Translations under genes and position numbers: made by a program
Shown here: one piece after another, positions 6,546 to 14,126 of the stretch
Layout: each line of letters starts with the position of its first letter
How positions within the stretch are numbered: the first letter of the stretch is position 1
Assembly: GCA_035995985.1 (NCBI GenBank)
Contig: DASYJY010000043.1
Span: 1 to 15,476 of the forward strand
DNA: 15,476 bases
Reading direction: 5' to 3'
Source of the DNA: JADGNZ01 sp035995985
GTDB lineage: Bacteria > Acidobacteriota > Thermoanaerobaculia > Gp7-AA8
Notes under the pieces: model-generated
Database searches by the model: none
Told to the model about the DNA's origin: nothing
The model's input: the letters and a program-made list of their open reading frames with translations, nothing else

Positions 6546-8458
6546 TTCAGTTCCGGAAGTTTGACGCGCTCCTCGAAGATGCGCGCGAAGAGATCGCCGA
6601 CTTTGGCCAGGCGATCGGGCATCGTGCGCAGGTTGAATTTTTTCGGGTCGAGTTTCTTCGTGACCTCTTCCCATTTCAGCGGGGCGGAGACCGGGGCGCC
6701 GTCGATGGCGCGCAGCGAATAGGGCGCGACGACCGTTTTGCCGTACGCGTTCTGCATGCAGTCGAGGTAGAGCCGGCCGCGGCGTTTCGTCAGCGCGCGC
6801 TCCATCGTGAACTCGGGGACTTTCGACGCCACCGCGGCGCTGATGGAGCAGGCGAACTCGTTGGCCTCCTCGTGCGTGTAGCCGCCGGCCAGCGGGATGA
6901 AGACGTGGATGCCGCGCTTGCCGGAGGTCTTCGGGATCGACGGCAGACGCAGGTTGTCGAGCAAGCCGCGGACGATGATGGCCGCATGGATGGCCTGTTC
7001 GATCCCCTTCCCTTTTGCGGGATCGAGATCGAAGACCAGCCAATCCGGTTCATCAAGAGCAGCCCCGCGCGAGGCCCACATGTGGATGGTGAGCACCGAC
7101 ATCTGCGCCAGCCAGCGCAGCGTTTCGGGCTTGTCGACGACGAGATGTTTCACGCTTTTGTGGACGGTCGTGCGCGTCGGCGTCTCGATCGTTGTCAGCC
7201 ACGGCTGCGCGCCGCGGCCGACGTCCTGGTGAAACCACGACGGCTTGTCGATCCCTTCGTTCCAATGTTCGAGCGCGAGCGGCCGGTCGCGCAGCGCGCG
7301 GATCATCGGCTCGGAGACGGCGGCGTAGTAGTCGGCCACGTCCTGCTTGGTGATGCCGTCGCGCGGGTAGAGGACGCGGTCGGGATTGGTGAGAGTGACC
7401 GGGGTGTGGGGTGTGGGGTGTGGGGTGTGGGAGCGGGGCGCGGATTTCTTCGGCGGCGATTTCTTCGACGGCTTCGTTGATTTCGTCATCTCCGACTCCT
7501 CACTCCGCACACCCAACACCCTTTCTCGAACAACCTCGGCGACCTTCTTATCCTCGCGCATTCCCAGAAACGCAGGATGCCGAAGGCGATTGTCGGCCGT
7601 CCACTCCGTGAACGCCACCTGCACGACGAAGCGCGGCTTGACCCACGTGGCCACGCGCTCGCGCGGCGCGTCTTTGACGAGATTCACCGGCACGATGTCC
7701 TTCGATAACTCGTCCTTCCACCAGACGCGTTGTTTGGCGGAGAAGCCGGTGCCGACTTTGCCGGCGTAGTGGAGCGCACCGTCGTCGCCCATGACGGCGA
7801 GGTGCAGCGAGCCGACTTCTTTCGATGAATGCGTGGACGGGTTCCAGCCGACGACGATCAGCTCCTGCTCGTTGATCGCTTTGATCTTCAGCCACTCCTT
7901 CGAGCGCTTCGGCTCATAGACCGACGTTCGCCGCTTGGCGATGATCCCTTCCCATCCCGATTTTTTGGCCCGCTCCAGCGCTGCGGCGCCGGACGTGGTG
8001 ATTTTCTCGGAGACCTGGATCGCGGCCGGCGTCCGCTTCAGCGTCTGCTCCAGGATTTGTCTTCGCTCGTCGTAGGTGCGCTTGCGGAGATCCTGGCCAT
8101 CGAGCCAGAGGATGTCGAAGACGATGAGGATTTCGCGGCGATCGCCCTGCTGCAAAAGCTGGAATCGCGGCGCGCCCTGCTCATCGAGCACGACGATCTC
8201 GCCATCGATGACAACCTCGGGCACCTTCAGTTTCGACAGCGCCGCGGCGACCGCCGGAAAGCGCGGCGCGAGATCGAGCTCGTTCCGGCTCCACATGGCG
8301 ATGTTGCCATCGACGATCGCGCAGACGGCGCGGAAGCCGTCGTACTTGAGCTCGTACGCCCATGCGTCGCCGGCCGGCGGCGCGTCGGTCAGCGTGGCCA
8401 GCATCGGGGGGAAGACTTTGTTTAGAAGAGTCTGCGGTGTCGGTCGCTTGGTGGCCAT
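6542..8458 (-). CDS. ligD: ATP-dependent DNA ligase LigD, ligase plus polymerase domains
   Basis: A 638-residue non-homologous end-joining ligase. Residues 15-315 are the ATP-dependent ligase: the adenylated lysine is K38 in KYDGFR, VIDGEIV is motif III (84-90), EGIIAKR motif IV (170-176), and EWLKIK motif V (189-194), followed by an OB fold. Residues 355-638 are the LigD polymerase/primase domain (NPDRVLYP; metal-binding FDLDP with D477 and D479; SGKRGIHVFIPL). No 3'-phosphoesterase domain is present. The linker (about 316-354) is Ser/Lys/Pro/His-rich and is partly encoded by a 7-bp minisatellite. The start ATG at 8458 has no obvious Shine-Dalgarno. The partner Ku is not in the window. The gene is translationally coupled to the AlkZ-like fragment downstream. 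Confidence 0.95.
   Translation of the reverse strand: MATKRPTPQTLLNKVFPPMLATLTDAPPAGDAWAYELKYDGFRAVCAIVDGNIAMWSRNELDLAPRFPAVAAALSKLKVPEVVIDGEIVVLDEQGAPRFQLLQQGDRREILIVFDILWLDGQDLRKRTYDERRQILEQTLKRTPAAIQVSEKITTSGAAALERAKKSGWEGIIAKRRTSVYEPKRSKEWLKIKAINEQELIVVGWNPSTHSSKEVGSLHLAVMGDDGALHYAGKVGTGFSAKQRVWWKDELSKDIVPVNLVKDAPRERVATWVKPRFVVQVAFTEWTADNRLRHPAFLGMREDKKVAEVVRERVLGVRSEESEMTKSTKPSKKSPPKKSAPRSHTPHPTPHTPVTLTNPDRVLYPRDGITKQDVADYYAAVSEPMIRALRDRPLALEHWNEGIDKPSWFHQDVGRGAQPWLTTIETPTRTTVHKSVKHLVVDKPETLRWLAQMSVLTIHMWASRGAALDEPDWLVFDLDPAKGKGIEQAIHAAIIVRGLLDNLRLPSIPKTSGKRGIHVFIPLAGGYTHEEANEFACSISAAVASKVPEFTMERALTKRRGRLYLDCMQNAYGKTVVAPYSLRAIDGAPVSAPLKWEEVTKKLDPKKFNLRTMPDRLAKVGDLFARIFEERVKLPELK
7401..7431. 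repeat. 7-bp minisatellite inside ligD (four GGGGTGT units)
   Basis: Four exact GGGGTGT copies plus GGG lie in the interdomain linker, read on the coding strand as an HTPHPTPHTP-type peptide. The same GGGGTGTGGGG string recurs at 15461-15471 near the window edge. The nearby segment 7491-7514 is also low-complexity. Confidence 0.8.
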
Positions 8459-8498
8459 GGTTGACGCTCGCGCTTCAATCGAAGCTCGTCATTCAACA

Positions 8499-8513
8499 TT
8501 GAACATCGTTCAA
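8499..8513. promoter_or_regulatory. Operator-like palindrome between divergent ligD and secreted-protein genes
   Basis: TTGAAC-ATC-GTTCAA is a perfect 6-bp inverted repeat with a 3-base spacer. It overlaps a second palindrome, TTCAA-CA-TTGAA, at 8492-8503. It sits in the roughly 190-bp divergent intergenic region, 40 bases upstream of the ligD start and about 140 upstream of the other gene. The form suits a dimeric repressor site, but decay of an AT-rich minisatellite is an alternative. Confidence 0.4.
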
Positions 8514-8637
8514 CTTCAACGTTTTGCTTTTCCGCGAAGGCTGCATCGAGCATGGGTCCTGTTGACCTGCGTCACACCCGGTTGCGCGGCCGATGCCGTA
8601 TCTTGCGCACTTCTCTCTCACCCACAACCTACAAACC

Positions 8638-8643
8638 GGAGGT
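8638..8643 (+). promoter_or_regulatory. Shine-Dalgarno site
   Basis: GGAGGT stands 8 bases before ATG 8652 and decides the start of the secreted protein; the frame is otherwise open far upstream over ligD. Confidence 0.8.
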
Positions 8644-8651
8644 CATTGAGC

Positions 8652-9515
8652 ATGCATCGATTCCGCTCGTCCCTGGCACTCGTTCTCGCCGCGTTTTCCC
8701 TCCCCGCGCTCGCCGCTGACGGCACCGTCAACGGATCGCTCACCGCGAATGGCAAGACGTTCGCGCTCAAACATGCCTACGCGCAGATGCGCAAAAGCCC
8801 GTTCGACAAAAAGAAGCAGGTGCTGCAACTCACCTTCACCGATCAGGAGCTCTCCCCCGCCGCCGCCTCGGACGACATCGAGTTGATGCAGGCGCAGGAC
8901 AAGCAGGCGCTCAGCGGCTTCACCGCCACCATCGACGATGACAAGAGGATCATCAGCGGCACCGTCTTCAGTCCCGCCTTCAAGAAGATGAAGCAGTTCT
9001 CCAGCGTCGGCACGCAGACGCTCGATCTCACCGCGATGACTCCGACGCACGCTGCCGGCACCGTGAAGATGCCGAAGATGGACGATTTCTTCGACGAGAA
9101 GTTCCAGTACACCGCGACGTTCGATCTCCCCGTCAGCAAGCCGGCCGGTCCCCCGCCTCCGCCGGTGCTAAAGGGAACGCCACTCCCGGCTGGCGGCGGC
9201 GATGCGGGAAAGGCGTACGCGGCCTACCTCAAGCTCCTCGCCGGCGGCGACATGAAAGCCTTCCTCGGCGGCGTGACCGCGGCGCGCGCCAAGGAAGCGT
9301 CGTCCGATCCCGATTTCAAGAAGCTCTTCCCGCTGATCCAGGCCATGCAGCCGACCGGCATCAAAGTCACCGGAGGCGCCGTCGATGGCAATAACGCGAC
9401 GCTGCTCGCCACCGGCAAGGACGGCGATCAAACCTCCAACGGCAAGATCACGATGGTCAAAGAAGGCGGCGCGTGGAAGGTGGAAAAAGAGGAGTGGAAG
9501 ACTCGCAGCGAGTGA
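8652..9515 (+). CDS. Secreted protein of unknown function with C-terminal lumazine/NTF2-like fold candidate
   Basis: A 287-residue exported protein. Residues 1-22 form a Sec signal peptide (RFRSSLALVLAAFSLPALA, cleavage after ALA). An N-terminal beta-rich region of about 140 residues (DGTVNGSLTANGKTFALKHAYAQ... FQYTATFDLPV) is followed by a proline linker (GPPPPP). A C-terminal segment of about 100 residues (GKAYAAYLKLLAGGDMKAFL... GAWKVEKEEWKT) resembles the DUF4878/SnoaL-like fold. The start ATG is clear: GGAGGT at 8638-8643 lies 8 bases upstream. The stop codon directly abuts the stop of the convergent gene. No enzymatic motif is visible; I cannot name a function. Confidence 0.88.
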   Translation: MHRFRSSLALVLAAFSLPALAADGTVNGSLTANGKTFALKHAYAQMRKSPFDKKKQVLQLTFTDQELSPAAASDDIELMQAQDKQALSGFTATIDDDKRIISGTVFSPAFKKMKQFSSVGTQTLDLTAMTPTHAAGTVKMPKMDDFFDEKFQYTATFDLPVSKPAGPPPPPVLKGTPLPAGGGDAGKAYAAYLKLLAGGDMKAFLGGVTAARAKEASSDPDFKKLFPLIQAMQPTGIKVTGGAVDGNNATLLATGKDGDQTSNGKITMVKEGGAWKVEKEEWKTRSE

Positions 9516-10091
9516 TCACTGATCGATTTTCGCGGCAAGCACAAAGTCGGCGCGCGTCAAGCCGCCGGCTTTGTGCGTCCAAATGGTCACGCGCACTTTG
9601 CCCCACGCCAGGTAAATGTCGGGATGGTGTCCCTGCTCTTCCGCGATCGCGCCGATGCGATTCGTGAACGCAAGCGCCTGCGCGAAATCGGGAAACGTGA
9701 ACTCCTTCTCCAGCTGATGCTCATCGACGATCTGCCAGTCGCCGCCGAGCTCCTTTGCCAGCGCGGTCAGCTCCTTCCCTTTCAGCGGCGGCACGCCGCC
9801 GCGGCAGGGAACGCAAGTCTCCTGCGCCAATGAACGCTTCGGCTCGCGCTTCGCGATCCACTCCGCGAGCTCGTCGGCGGTCACGCGATGCCGGAACGCT
9901 TCGACGCCGTCGACATAGATCACCGGCACATCGTTCGTGAACTTCGCCTGCAGCGTTGGATCGTCATCGATGTCCACGAGCGAGATCGACAGTGGTAAAT
10001 GATGCAGCACCGTGGCCGCGCGCACCGCCGCTTCGGCGGCATCGCAAAGCGGACAATCGCGGCGTGTGTAAAACGTCACCTCATGGGTCAT
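9516..10091 (-). CDS. Fusion of glutaredoxin-like (DUF836) domain and pterin-4a-carbinolamine dehydratase
   Basis: The protein has 191 residues and two domains. Residues 1-82 are a glutaredoxin/thioredoxin-fold domain: CPLC (C13, C16) after the first strand, a VPVIYVDG cis-proline segment (P56), and length as in DUF836 proteins. Residues 88-191 are a complete pterin-4a-carbinolamine dehydratase (CVPCRGGVPPL, then EEQGHHPDIYLAWGKVRVTIWTH with H155, H156 and H173), which recycles tetrahydrobiopterin-type cofactors. These are normally separate proteins. The start ATG at 10091 is preceded by GGAG at 8 bases. No frame change separates the domains, so the fusion is genuine in this sequence. It diverges from an SDR only 32 bases away. 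A link between thiol redox state and pterin recycling is inference. Confidence 0.9.
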   Translation of the reverse strand: MTHEVTFYTRRDCPLCDAAEAAVRAATVLHHLPLSISLVDIDDDPTLQAKFTNDVPVIYVDGVEAFRHRVTADELAEWIAKREPKRSLAQETCVPCRGGVPPLKGKELTALAKELGGDWQIVDEHQLEKEFTFPDFAQALAFTNRIGAIAEEQGHHPDIYLAWGKVRVTIWTHKAGGLTRADFVLAAKIDQ

Positions 10092-10123
10092 CGCATAAAC
10101 TCCGTCGCCGGCGAGGATACCTG

Positions 10124-10897
10124 ATGGATGCGAATGAAATCACGACGCTCGATCTGAGCGGCAAGACGGTTGTGATCACCGGCGCCTCGCGCGGCATCGG
10201 CGCGGAGACGGCTCGGCGCATGGCCGCGGCAGGCGCGCGTGTCATCATCAACTACCACAGCAGCGACGCGGCCGCCGAGGAGGTCGTGCGCGAGATCGGG
10301 GAACGGGCGGTGGCGATGCGCGCCGATATCGCCGATCCCGACGCGGTGAAAAAGCTCATCGACGACGTCGTCGAGCGATTCGGCACGATCGACGTCCTCG
10401 TCAACAACGCCGCTGTCTTCGAATACAACCCATTCGACGGCGACGATTACGTCGAGTGGCAGCGCGGCTGGAAACGGACCTTCGACCTGAACGTCTTCGC
10501 CGCCGCCAACGCCGCGTGGCTGGCAATGCGTGCGATGCGCCGCAGCGGCGGCGGCAAGATCATCAACGTTGCCTCGCGCGCGGCGTGGCGCGGCGAAACC
10601 GAATTCGCCGACTACGGTGCGTCGAAAGCAGCCCTCGTCAATCTCACGCGCTCGATCGCCCGCGCCTGCGCGAAGGACAACATCGTGGCCAGCTGCGTCG
10701 CGCCGGGATTCATCGAAACGGAGATGGCCAAACCGGAGTTGGTGAAGCACTACGACGAGATCGTGAACCAGATCCCGCTGCGCCGCGTCGGCAGCGTCGG
10801 CGATGTCGCGGGCGTGATTCTGTTTCTCGCGTCGCCGATGGGCGACTACCTCAACGGCGTCACGATCGACATCAACGGAGGGTCGTGGTTTCAGTAG
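10124..10897 (+). CDS. Short-chain dehydrogenase/reductase, FabG/pteridine reductase-like
   Basis: A 257-residue classical SDR. TGASRGIG (19-26) binds the cofactor, NNAA lies at 94-97, and the catalytic residues are N123, S151, Y164 and K168 (YGASK). The C-terminus closes with NGVTIDINGGSWFQ, as in FabG-like enzymes. I chose ATG 10124 because AGG lies 7 bases upstream in CGAGGATACCTG; longer in-frame starts would lie over the divergent gene. That neighbour encodes a pterin carbinolamine dehydratase. An SDR beside it could be a dihydropteridine or pterin reductase, but FabG-like or sugar-alcohol activity is equally compatible with the sequence. A palindromic hairpin follows the stop codon by 9 bases. 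Confidence 0.92.
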   Translation: MDANEITTLDLSGKTVVITGASRGIGAETARRMAAAGARVIINYHSSDAAAEEVVREIGERAVAMRADIADPDAVKKLIDDVVERFGTIDVLVNNAAVFEYNPFDGDDYVEWQRGWKRTFDLNVFAAANAAWLAMRAMRRSGGGKIINVASRAAWRGETEFADYGASKAALVNLTRSIARACAKDNIVASCVAPGFIETEMAKPELVKHYDEIVNQIPLRRVGSVGDVAGVILFLASPMGDYLNGVTIDINGGSWFQ

Positions 10898-10906
10898 CGG
10901 CGAAGC

Positions 10907-10926
10907 GTGGCCGCCTCCGCGGCCAC
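10907..10926. repeat. GC-rich hairpin after the SDR gene (dispersed repeat copy)
   Basis: GTGGCCGC (10907-10914), CTCC loop, GCGGCCAC (10919-10926) form a perfect 8-bp stem. There is no T-tract, so it is not a typical intrinsic terminator. The sequence matches the core of the inverted repeat at 5290-5357, which points to a repeat family. Confidence 0.75.
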
Positions 10927-11027
10927 GACCTCCGTACGCCCTCGTTTCCCCGCGCAGAGCTGGATTGTCCAGCGCGCCTTCGCGCGCAACCAATTCGGCC
11001 GCGTGTTTGACGTGACGCGCTACAGCC

Positions 11028-12152
11028 TCATAGTGACAGTGGACGCACTCTCCGCAACAATCGCACCACTCCGCGCGCCCCACGCCATACGTAGAGCGCG
11101 GGCAGCGCGGCCGCCGGCGCCGACGGAAAACTCTGTCGCATAAATCCAACGGGTGGTAAGGCCAGCTCGAGGAGGCGGCGCAAACGGCCGCGCCATGAAA
11201 GCGCCTTCAGATCGTCTGTGAGAACGGCACCTCGCGTTCGGCCAGCATCGAGAAACGCGGCCGACGGCTCATCGCGAGTTCGCTCATCCTCGCTGAGCCA
11301 GTCGCGGGCGCGATCGTGAGGAGCTTCGGCGAACCATTCATCCGCCAGCTCGATCGAGCGCTCGCAGATCGCCACCACGCGGCGCTCCGCGGCCAGCCGC
11401 CAGAAACGCCGCTGCTCATCCGCGCTCATCACTTCGCGAAGGAGGTGGATGTCGTAAAGCCAGATTAGCCGCTCGACGTCGTGATGATGCGCGACGCGAT
11501 GGATGCATGCGAGCAGCAGCGCATGGACATGCGACGGCGCGAGCGCGTTAGGCGCGATGCGCGGGATGGGAATGGCGCGCGCGAGCAACTCCTCGAACGG
11601 CAGCGCATCGCGGACGACCGGCGAGTTCGCCACATCCCAATGGACGTCGTAAACATGGCCGCCGCGCGTGAACGACTGCTGCCGGATCGCCAGTGTGTCG
11701 CCGCTGGTGTGCGGCGATGTGTAGCCGCGGCCGTGCATGATCGTCCGCACGTTCTCGAGATCCGCTTCCGCAATGAGCAGATCGGTATCCCCTCGGGGAC
11801 GGAGCTCCGGCGACGGGTAAATGTCGTACGCCAGTCCCGTCCCTTTGATGATCACGACGCGGATGCCGCTGGTTTCGAAGGCCGTCAGAACGGGACGAAG
11901 ATCCGTCAGCCGCGAGGTCTCGCCCACGGCGGCGTGAATGGCAATGTCGCGCAGCGCCGATCGGATCGGCCACTCCGACGGTTGCGCGTAAACAAGCGGC
12001 CCCATCCCGTTCTGCTCGATAGATTCAACGAGTTGCGCGGCGGTTTCAGAGGTCGCCGTCGAAGGCCAATCCGATTTCTCGCCGCGCAACAACGCACGCA
12101 ACGGAGCGCGCAGAAGCGCAGGAATCGGCACCGGATCGGGAACGTCAGCCAT
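11028..12152 (-). CDS. Nucleotidyltransferase family protein (NTP_transf_5-like)
   Basis: A 374-residue cytoplasmic protein. Residues 98-130, RVVIIKGTGLAYDIYPSPEL followed by RPRGDTDLLI, form a nucleotidyltransferase palm motif, with K103 and the metal-binding pair D122 and D124. Further on, GHVYDVHWDVANSP and a helical HHHDVERLIWLYDIHLL segment match the uncharacterised nucleotidyltransferase family PF14907. The last 50 residues are Arg/Leu/Pro-rich and may be membrane-associated. The ATG at 12152 has a weak GGAG about 12 bases upstream. In other genomes such proteins often lie near polysaccharide or peptide-modification genes; nothing in this neighbourhood specifies the acceptor. It diverges from a small membrane protein gene 64 bases away. 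Confidence 0.85.
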   Translation of the reverse strand: MADVPDPVPIPALLRAPLRALLRGEKSDWPSTATSETAAQLVESIEQNGMGPLVYAQPSEWPIRSALRDIAIHAAVGETSRLTDLRPVLTAFETSGIRVVIIKGTGLAYDIYPSPELRPRGDTDLLIAEADLENVRTIMHGRGYTSPHTSGDTLAIRQQSFTRGGHVYDVHWDVANSPVVRDALPFEELLARAIPIPRIAPNALAPSHVHALLLACIHRVAHHHDVERLIWLYDIHLLREVMSADEQRRFWRLAAERRVVAICERSIELADEWFAEAPHDRARDWLSEDERTRDEPSAAFLDAGRTRGAVLTDDLKALSWRGRLRRLLELALPPVGFMRQSFPSAPAAALPALYVWRGARGVVRLLRRVRPLSL

Positions 12153-12216
12153 CGAGTTTCACGTCTCTCCGCGACCTCCGCATGACGGCGCGGAGTTTGC
12201 TACGTGAGCCGTGAAT

Positions 12217-12402
12217 ATGTCCACCATCGTCGTTCTCGTCATTGCCGCCCTGGCGGTGATTCTCGCCCTCGGCTTAGCCTACCTGCCGCTTCGGCTCCTC
12301 GTCGGTCACATCGCCAAAAACGTGCGCGCATTCATCCAGCGCAACCGCGAACGCCGCACGGTGGATCGGTCGACGCCGGATCGCAGAAAAGTAGCTCCGT
12401 AA
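12217..12402 (+). CDS. Single-helix small membrane protein
   Basis: The frame encodes 61 residues from ATG 12217 (a GTG two codons earlier is possible). Residues 4-28 (IVVLVIAALAVILALGLAYLPLRLL) form a convincing membrane helix, followed by a strongly basic tail (HIAKNVRAFIQRNRERRTVDRS). The positive tail suggests an N-out, C-in orientation. No close family is recognised. The gene is divergent from the nucleotidyltransferase gene and convergent with the thioredoxin gene, with only three bases between stop codons. It is short, so this call rests on composition alone. Confidence 0.55.
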   Translation: MSTIVVLVIAALAVILALGLAYLPLRLLVGHIAKNVRAFIQRNRERRTVDRSTPDRRKVAP

Positions 12403-12423
12403 CCCCTACTTCTTTTCTGCGAT
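12380..12423. terminator. Bidirectional terminator-like hairpin at convergent gene ends
   Basis: ATCGCAGAAAAGTAG (12380-12394) pairs with 12406-12423 around an 11-base loop, with one 3-base bulge. A/T-rich tracts on both arms suit termination in either direction. It overlaps the last codons of both convergent genes. Confidence 0.5.
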
Positions 12424-13008
12424 TGCCTTCTCCACGGCGGCCTTCAACTTCGTATCATTCGGCATGATCGCGCCGATCTGGCGCCAGACGATTTTGCCGT
12501 TGCGGTCTAGCAGCAGCGAGGTCGGAAGCACCGTCGTCTGCAGCAGATTGGCGATGCGCCCCTCGGGATCGACGGCGATCGGATACGTGATCTTCTGCTC
12601 GGTCACGAACGTCTTCACTGCCGCCGTTTCGCCCTCGTCGACGCTGACGCCGATGACCTTCAGGCCGTTGGCCGCGTACTGATTCTGCAGCGCCTGCAGC
12701 TCCGGCGTCTCGAACCGGCACGGACCGCACCACGTCGCCCACACATTGAGGAAGATGACGCTCCCCTTCTCGTTGGCGAGGTTCAGCGGCTTGCCGTCCA
12801 GATACGTTGCCGTGTACGGCGGCATCGGATCGCCGACATCGGTGCGCGCCGACGCCAGTTCCGGCTCTTCTTTCGCCGTCCGGGCAGCCGTCGACGTCGA
12901 GGACGACGCCGTCGTTGCCGGCTTGGCAGGATTGACAGATTGCGTTTCGTGTTTCGCGCACGCAGCCCCGAGGATGACGGCGCAAAGCGTGGCCAGAGTC
13001 GATTTCAT
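12406..13008 (-). CDS. TlpA/ResA-like thioredoxin, likely exported lipoprotein
   Basis: A 200-residue extracytoplasmic thiol-disulfide oxidoreductase. An N-terminal signal (STLATLCAVILGAAC) puts a possible lipid-modified cysteine at C17; the lipobox (LGAAC) is imperfect. A Ser/Thr/Ala-rich tether (about 20-55) precedes the TlpA/AhpC-TSA-type domain: WATWCGPC active site (C94, C97), VIGVSVDEGE insertion, and the cis-proline segment VLPTSLLLDRNGKIVWR (P162). Family members reduce disulfides in cytochrome c maturation or other exported proteins. The ATG at 13008 is 8 bases after the upstream stop; a longer start would lie inside that gene. It is the third gene of the operon with the CxxU selenoprotein and the BNR protein. 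Confidence 0.92.
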   Translation of the reverse strand: MKSTLATLCAVILGAACAKHETQSVNPAKPATTASSSTSTAARTAKEEPELASARTDVGDPMPPYTATYLDGKPLNLANEKGSVIFLNVWATWCGPCRFETPELQALQNQYAANGLKVIGVSVDEGETAAVKTFVTEQKITYPIAVDPEGRIANLLQTTVLPTSLLLDRNGKIVWRQIGAIMPNDTKLKAAVEKAIAEKK

Positions 13009-13016
13009 AGTCGTAG

Positions 13017-14126
13017 TCACCGTATTCGAGGTTTGATTATTGCCAATTGAACGCCCGCATCGCCATTCCACGCTGCGAGGATGTTGTCGTTGACGGCGGC
13101 AATGCGCGGAAACCCGATCGCTGCTTTCGACGCGCCGATGATTTGCACGGGATCGAGCGCACCCGATTCGCCGACGCGGCGCGCCGCGACCGTTCCGCCA
13201 TTCTCAATCCATGACACGACCGCGGAGCCGTCGCTGAGGAGCACGATGTCGGCGCGGCCGCCGGGATGTCCGGCATCGACGCGAATCGGAGCGCCGAACG
13301 TCCCGCCGCCGTCATGCGAAAACGATACGAGCACTTGCGGCTTCGCATTCGCGGCCGTGTACCACGCCACGACTGCGTGCGCGCCGTTCGAAACGATGCG
13401 TGGACCATTCACCGGACAACCCGTGAGATGCCACTGATCGCTGTGGATCAACGCGCTGTGCCCATTCGCGACCGGCGTCGCGATCGCGATGTCGCGGATC
13501 TCATTCGACGAGCGATCGCGATAGACCACGACCGGACCGCGCGGCGTCATCGCCATCGCCGTCTGGCAGCAATCGCAGACACGCCCATCGACCACCGCCT
13601 CGGCACTCAACGTGCCGGACATCGACATCGCCGCCGCCCGCAACTGCGTTTCTTTTGCTCGCCCGTCGAGCCAGGCAATGCCCGCCGTCCCATCCGCGAA
13701 CGGCAGCATCGACACGAATCCAAACTCGCGATCCATCGGCGGATGCGGCGTCACCGGCTTGCTCCACGTCGCGCCGCCGTCGTTCGAACGTGCCAGCAAA
13801 ATGCGGCGTGCCTTGCCGGCTTTTTCCCGCCACTGCGCGAACACGTTCCGTCCAGAGACAGCGATCGACGGATAGTCGGCGCGATTCTCGAGCATCTCGC
13901 CGCGCGCGATCAGATTCGACTTCGACCACCTCGCGCCGTCGAAATGCGCGAAGTTGAACGTCTTCCCCTCGACCCACGACACATCGAACCCGTTCCCGTC
14001 CGCGACGACGTACGGCGTCACCGTCGCATGCCCGAATGGAAATGCGACGGGAGCGATCGACATCGCAGCCGGCGGTTTCGCCACGCCGGCCAGCAGCAGC
14101 ACCGCGAGAATTGAGAATCGCTTCAC
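13017..14126 (-). CDS. Exported sialidase-fold (BNR repeat) protein with CxCC motif
   Basis: The protein has 369 residues and begins with a signal peptide (KRFSILAVLLLAGVAKPPAA). Asp-box motifs appear as SNDGGATW (114-121) and SHDGGGTF (270-277), and alternating beta repeats run throughout, consistent with a six-bladed propeller. No complete set of sialidase catalytic arginines is evident, so it is probably not a sialidase. An unusual CDCC motif (C184, C186, C187) and a later GCPVNGPR (C237) recur in some exported BNR proteins and could bind metal or form disulfides. The start is GTG at 14126, whose G-T-G-A overlaps the upstream TGA by 4 bases, with GAGGGG just before. The gene sits between the selenoprotein and the thioredoxin, which may keep its cysteines reduced. 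Confidence 0.85.
   Translation of the reverse strand: MKRFSILAVLLLAGVAKPPAAMSIAPVAFPFGHATVTPYVVADGNGFDVSWVEGKTFNFAHFDGARWSKSNLIARGEMLENRADYPSIAVSGRNVFAQWREKAGKARRILLARSNDGGATWSKPVTPHPPMDREFGFVSMLPFADGTAGIAWLDGRAKETQLRAAAMSMSGTLSAEAVVDGRVCDCCQTAMAMTPRGPVVVYRDRSSNEIRDIAIATPVANGHSALIHSDQWHLTGCPVNGPRIVSNGAHAVVAWYTAANAKPQVLVSFSHDGGGTFGAPIRVDAGHPGGRADIVLLSDGSAVVSWIENGGTVAARRVGESGALDPVQIIGASKAAIGFPRIAAVNDNILAAWNGDAGVQLAIIKPRIR

Noticed and set aside
8561..8605. Sigma-70 promoter for the secreted protein (TTGACC at 8562)
   Set aside because: No -10 box lies at a suitable distance; TATCTT-like sequence is about 32 bases away.
9956..10123. Longer N-terminus for the second SDR
   Set aside because: The extension overlaps the divergent fusion gene and lacks SDR features, while ATG 10124 has a ribosome-binding site and the correct family start.
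10898..11027. Small RNA or short gene after the second SDR
   Set aside because: Apart from the 10907-10926 hairpin I see no promoter, terminator tract or coding signal.
10088..11149. Minus-strand frame of 353 codons opposite the second SDR
   Set aside because: It is an antisense shadow; it is Arg/Val/Asp-rich without domains, and the plus strand has the full SDR motif set.
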